Positions 19,508 to 21,278 of a DNA stretch of 21,278 nt are shown in pieces. The number at the start of each line of letters is the position of its first letter. Position 1 is the stretch's first letter. Origin of the DNA: a virus. The notes under the pieces were generated by a model that saw only the letters and a list, made by a program, of their open reading frames with translations, was not told where the DNA came from and did no database searches. The stretch spans positions 1 to 21,278 of the IMG/VR virus record IMGVR_UViG_3300025013_000116. The stretch is one strand, 5' to 3'. The translations under genes were made by a program, and so were the position numbers.

Positions 19508-20509
19508 ATGGGCAGACGGGTATTAATATCAGACGAAACGGTTAACAGCTACGGGTTTTACCTGCTAAACTCCGGAGGCGACATGACCCAGTATAAGAAA
19601 AACAATATACTGTTGTGGATGCACAACCGTCCGTGGCGTGGTACTAAAGATGAAGTCCTGGCGCTGGGTACTGTCGACAACGTTTCATTCAACGAAAAGG
19701 AGCAACGCTGGGAAGGTGATTTGAATTTCGATATGAAAGACGAATTTGCCGCCAAGATCGCCCAAAAATGGGACGATGGCATTTATAAAATGGTATCGGC
19801 AGGCATCCGGGTTATTGAACAGTCATCAGACGCGAAATACATTAAGCCAGGGCAGCGGTATGAAACAGCTACCAAATGGGCGCTCAAAGAAGTATCGGTC
19901 GTTGATATCGGTTCTAACCCAAATTCGCTGGCGCTTTACGACGAGGAAGATAACGTCGTTAATCTTTCTGAAAACCCCCAGGAAATACCAATTAAAAAAC
20001 TCATTTTAAAATCAGATGATACTATGGAAATTGTAAAACTCGCTGACGGCAGTGAGTTGACAGTTGCACAGGTTCAGGAGCTGGCCGACAAAGCCAAAAC
20101 CGCAGAACAAACAATTACACAACTGACAACCGAGCGCAATCAGCTCCAAACTGAAAATGATGGCTTTAAGCTGGCTGACGCCAATGCAAAAAAAGCCGAG
20201 GCAACCGCCCTGGTTGATGCTGCCGTTTTAGATGGCCGTATTGACGCTACTGGTAAAGAATCGTACCTGCAATTTTTTGAAAGCAACCACGAAGCCGCTA
20301 AAACTGCTTTGACTGCTATTCCAAAACGCAAACCAGTTAGAGACCAGTTGAAAGACGAAGGTTCTGAAACTGAACTTGAACAGCTTACTAAACTGAGCTG
20401 GGACGAAATTGACCGCAGTGGTAAACTGGAAACAGTTAAAACCAAGTATTACGACTTGTACGAAAGCAAGTTTGAAACCAAATTCGGACATAAACCCTCT
20501 AAAAAATAA
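19508..20509 (+). CDS. Prohead protease with C-terminal scaffold (Mu I-like)
   Basis: 333 residues. The N-terminal domain (1-160) resembles HK97-type or Mu I prohead serine proteases: VNSYGFYLLNSGGDMTQY, then NNILLWMHNRPWRG with candidate catalytic His39, YKMVSAGIRVIE with Ser97, and the end WALKEVSVVDIGSNPNSLAL. A linker leads to a coiled-coil, Lys/Glu/Ala-rich scaffold region (about 173-290, SELTVAQVQELADKAKTAEQ onward) and a C-terminal helix that would bind the capsid. As in Mu, an internal ATG (20024) may give the scaffold alone. Matures the head by cleaving scaffold. Starts at the ATG at 19508 after the divergent gap. Confidence 0.9.
   Translation: MGRRVLISDETVNSYGFYLLNSGGDMTQYKKNNILLWMHNRPWRGTKDEVLALGTVDNVSFNEKEQRWEGDLNFDMKDEFAAKIAQKWDDGIYKMVSAGIRVIEQSSDAKYIKPGQRYETATKWALKEVSVVDIGSNPNSLALYDEEDNVVNLSENPQEIPIKKLILKSDDTMEIVKLADGSELTVAQVQELADKAKTAEQTITQLTTERNQLQTENDGFKLADANAKKAEATALVDAAVLDGRIDATGKESYLQFFESNHEAAKTALTAIPKRKPVRDQLKDEGSETELEQLTKLSWDEIDRSGKLETVKTKYYDLYESKFETKFGHKPSKK
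20024..20509 (+). CDS. Possible internally started scaffold protein (Mu Z-like)
   Basis: An in-frame ATG at codon 173 of the protease gene (MEIVKLADGSELTVAQ) follows an A/T-rich stretch (aaaactcattttaaaatcag) typical of Bacteroidota translation starts. Starting there would give a 161-residue scaffold without the protease, parallel to Mu gpZ made within gene I. Supported by analogy and leader composition only. Confidence 0.45.
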   Translation: MEIVKLADGSELTVAQVQELADKAKTAEQTITQLTTERNQLQTENDGFKLADANAKKAEATALVDAAVLDGRIDATGKESYLQFFESNHEAAKTALTAIPKRKPVRDQLKDEGSETELEQLTKLSWDEIDRSGKLETVKTKYYDLYESKFETKFGHKPSKK

Positions 20510-20513
20510 AATT

Positions 20514-20903
20514 ATGTGGATTAAGAAAAACGCCGACGGGTCGAGCAACTCGTTCAACTTTACTCCTCCATCCGGGTCAGCGGCTCAGGTTAAGGAAGTA
20601 CTTTTCCCGATTGCCGAGGTGCAAGTTCCAGCCTACGCGGCTACTTTGGCAGTAACCATCAAACAGATGGAAACCTTTTTGCAGCCTGCAACGCTAACCG
20701 GTGCAGTGACTATCAACGTCACCGTTGACGCCCAGGTAACGCCAGGGGCAAAACTGCACCTGAAACTTACCGCAGACGGTACCCAGTGCATTGCAACTAT
20801 CGGAACCGGTTTTGACGCCGCAGCCCCCGACCTTACCGTTGCCATTTCGTCAACCGTATTTAAAAGTTACACCTACGACGGAACCGCATTCGTGCCGTCG
20901 TAA
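20514..20903 (+). CDS. Small beta-rich virion protein, putative head decoration
   Basis: 129 residues from the ATG at 20514, 4 bp after the protease stop. It is rich in Thr, Ala and Val with alternating strands: VKEVLFPIAEVQVPAYAATL, TLTGAVTINVTVDAQVTPGA, LHLKLTADGTQCIATIGTGF and a KSYTYDGTAFVPS end. Position between scaffold-protease and major capsid is where decoration or cement proteins are coded in many tailed phages. No family signature recognised, so the role is positional inference. Followed by a 28-bp palindrome. Confidence 0.68.
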   Translation: MWIKKNADGSSNSFNFTPPSGSAAQVKEVLFPIAEVQVPAYAATLAVTIKQMETFLQPATLTGAVTINVTVDAQVTPGAKLHLKLTADGTQCIATIGTGFDAAAPDLTVAISSTVFKSYTYDGTAFVPS

Positions 20904-20912
20904 TTAAAACAG

Positions 20913-20940
20913 GTAGAGACAAGGCATGCCTTGTCTCTAC
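20913..20940. repeat. 28-bp palindrome (gtagagacaaggca), copy 2
   Basis: Identical to the palindrome at 9429-9456; intergenic, upstream of the capsid gene. No T-run follows, although the stem (14 bp if extruded or transcribed) is strong. Confidence 0.92.
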
Positions 20941-20981
20941 AATCAATTCAATTTAAAAACCATTTAAAATCTTTATACACA

Positions 20982-21278
20982 ATGAAAAAACGAATTTCAC
21001 TTAAAAGCCTGATACTGTCGCTTATGTTCGCGCTGTTTTCAGCATTCGCGTTCGCCTCGGTGGCCGCCGTACCTTTTTTGCCGTTGGCTGGCGGAATATT
21101 TACAGCATCATTTCTTCAGATGCCATCGGGCGTAACTTTCGTCGGAGGTATTCAGAAAGAAATCTGGATTAACGATATCGTCGGGAACCTGTTCAAGGCT
21201 AACCCTCACCTGAATTTTGCGATGAACGCCGACGCGTTTGTTCTTTCGGGTAAAGTGGTCCACATCCCCAATGCGGGG
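20982..21278 (+). CDS. Major capsid protein, N-terminal part
   Basis: 99 codons to the window end, no stop. From about residue 45 (FLQMPSGVTFVGGIQKEIWI, then NDIVGNLFKANPHLNFAMNA and DAFVLSGKVVHIPNAG) it matches the major head protein of Bacteroidota Mu-like phages ('k.iW..DI...LFk.N.fl......d..V..gkvVhiP.aG'). Unusually it begins MKKRISLKSLILSLMFALFS, continuing into AFAFASVAAV, which looks like a Sec signal peptide with an A-x-A type end and not like a capsid N-arm. The N-terminus may be removed by the prohead protease or target assembly to the membrane. The ATG at 20982 has an AT-rich leader. Confidence 0.85.
   Translation, partial: MKKRISLKSLILSLMFALFSAFAFASVAAVPFLPLAGGIFTASFLQMPSGVTFVGGIQKEIWINDIVGNLFKANPHLNFAMNADAFVLSGKVVHIPNAG

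Overview
The window is most of the left part of a Mu-like transposable phage (prophage or free genome) of a Bacteroidota host. The Mu assignment rests on gene content and order: a repressor facing a small Ner/Cro-like gene, a DDE transposase (MuA type), a MuB-like ATPase, GemA-like and Gam-like proteins, then a DUF935 portal, Mu F- and G-like head proteins, a Gp36-like protein and a prohead protease with internal scaffold. The host assignment rests on a perfect TTTG-N19-TATATTTG promoter (Bacteroidota sigma consensus TTTG / TAnnTTTG), AT-rich leaders without strong Shine-Dalgarno sequences, and interspersed repeats that I associate with Bacteroidota chromosomes.

Layout. 1-475: repressor on the minus strand and the divergent early control region, with a perfect 13-bp-arm operator overlapping the early promoter. 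485-11938: one long plus-strand early operon. It holds a Ner-like protein, MuA, MuB, a coiled-coil protein, a RecA-fold ATPase, GemA, Gam, then many small accessory genes (HTH_39, HAD hydrolase, zinc ribbon, a stand-alone DnaA domain IV, two antirepressor-type proteins, tiny membrane proteins). It ends at an intrinsic terminator, and one minus-strand gene (894-1241) interrupts it. 11939-12530: a structured RNA-like element, a second copy of the last early gene, and a 13-bp-stem bidirectional terminator between convergent operons. 12554-19331: minus-strand packaging/head operon, read right to left as small terminase, large terminase, unknown, Gp36, portal, F, G and a tail-completion-like protein. 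19508-21278: divergent plus-strand prohead protease/scaffold, a small putative virion protein and the start of the major capsid protein, cut by the window end.

How the genes work together: repressor and Ner-like protein set the lysis-lysogeny switch; transposase and MuB carry out replicative transposition, with Gam protecting DNA ends; antirepressor-type proteins probably act on repressors; terminase packages DNA through the portal into a head built from capsid, scaffold-protease, F and G.

The most unusual aspects are (i) three or four strongly structured RNA-like elements: an antirepressor leader with two mutually exclusive pairings, a promoter-to-terminator small-RNA candidate with a possible pseudoknot lying between minus-strand structural genes, and two long cruciform elements, one resembling an integron attC site and flanking a cassette-like gene; and (ii) more than twenty host-type interspersed repeats of about seven families. 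Several of these have become coding sequence or supply stop codons of phage genes. No tRNA, CRISPR array or complete insertion sequence was seen. Tail, lysis and right-end genes lie outside the window.
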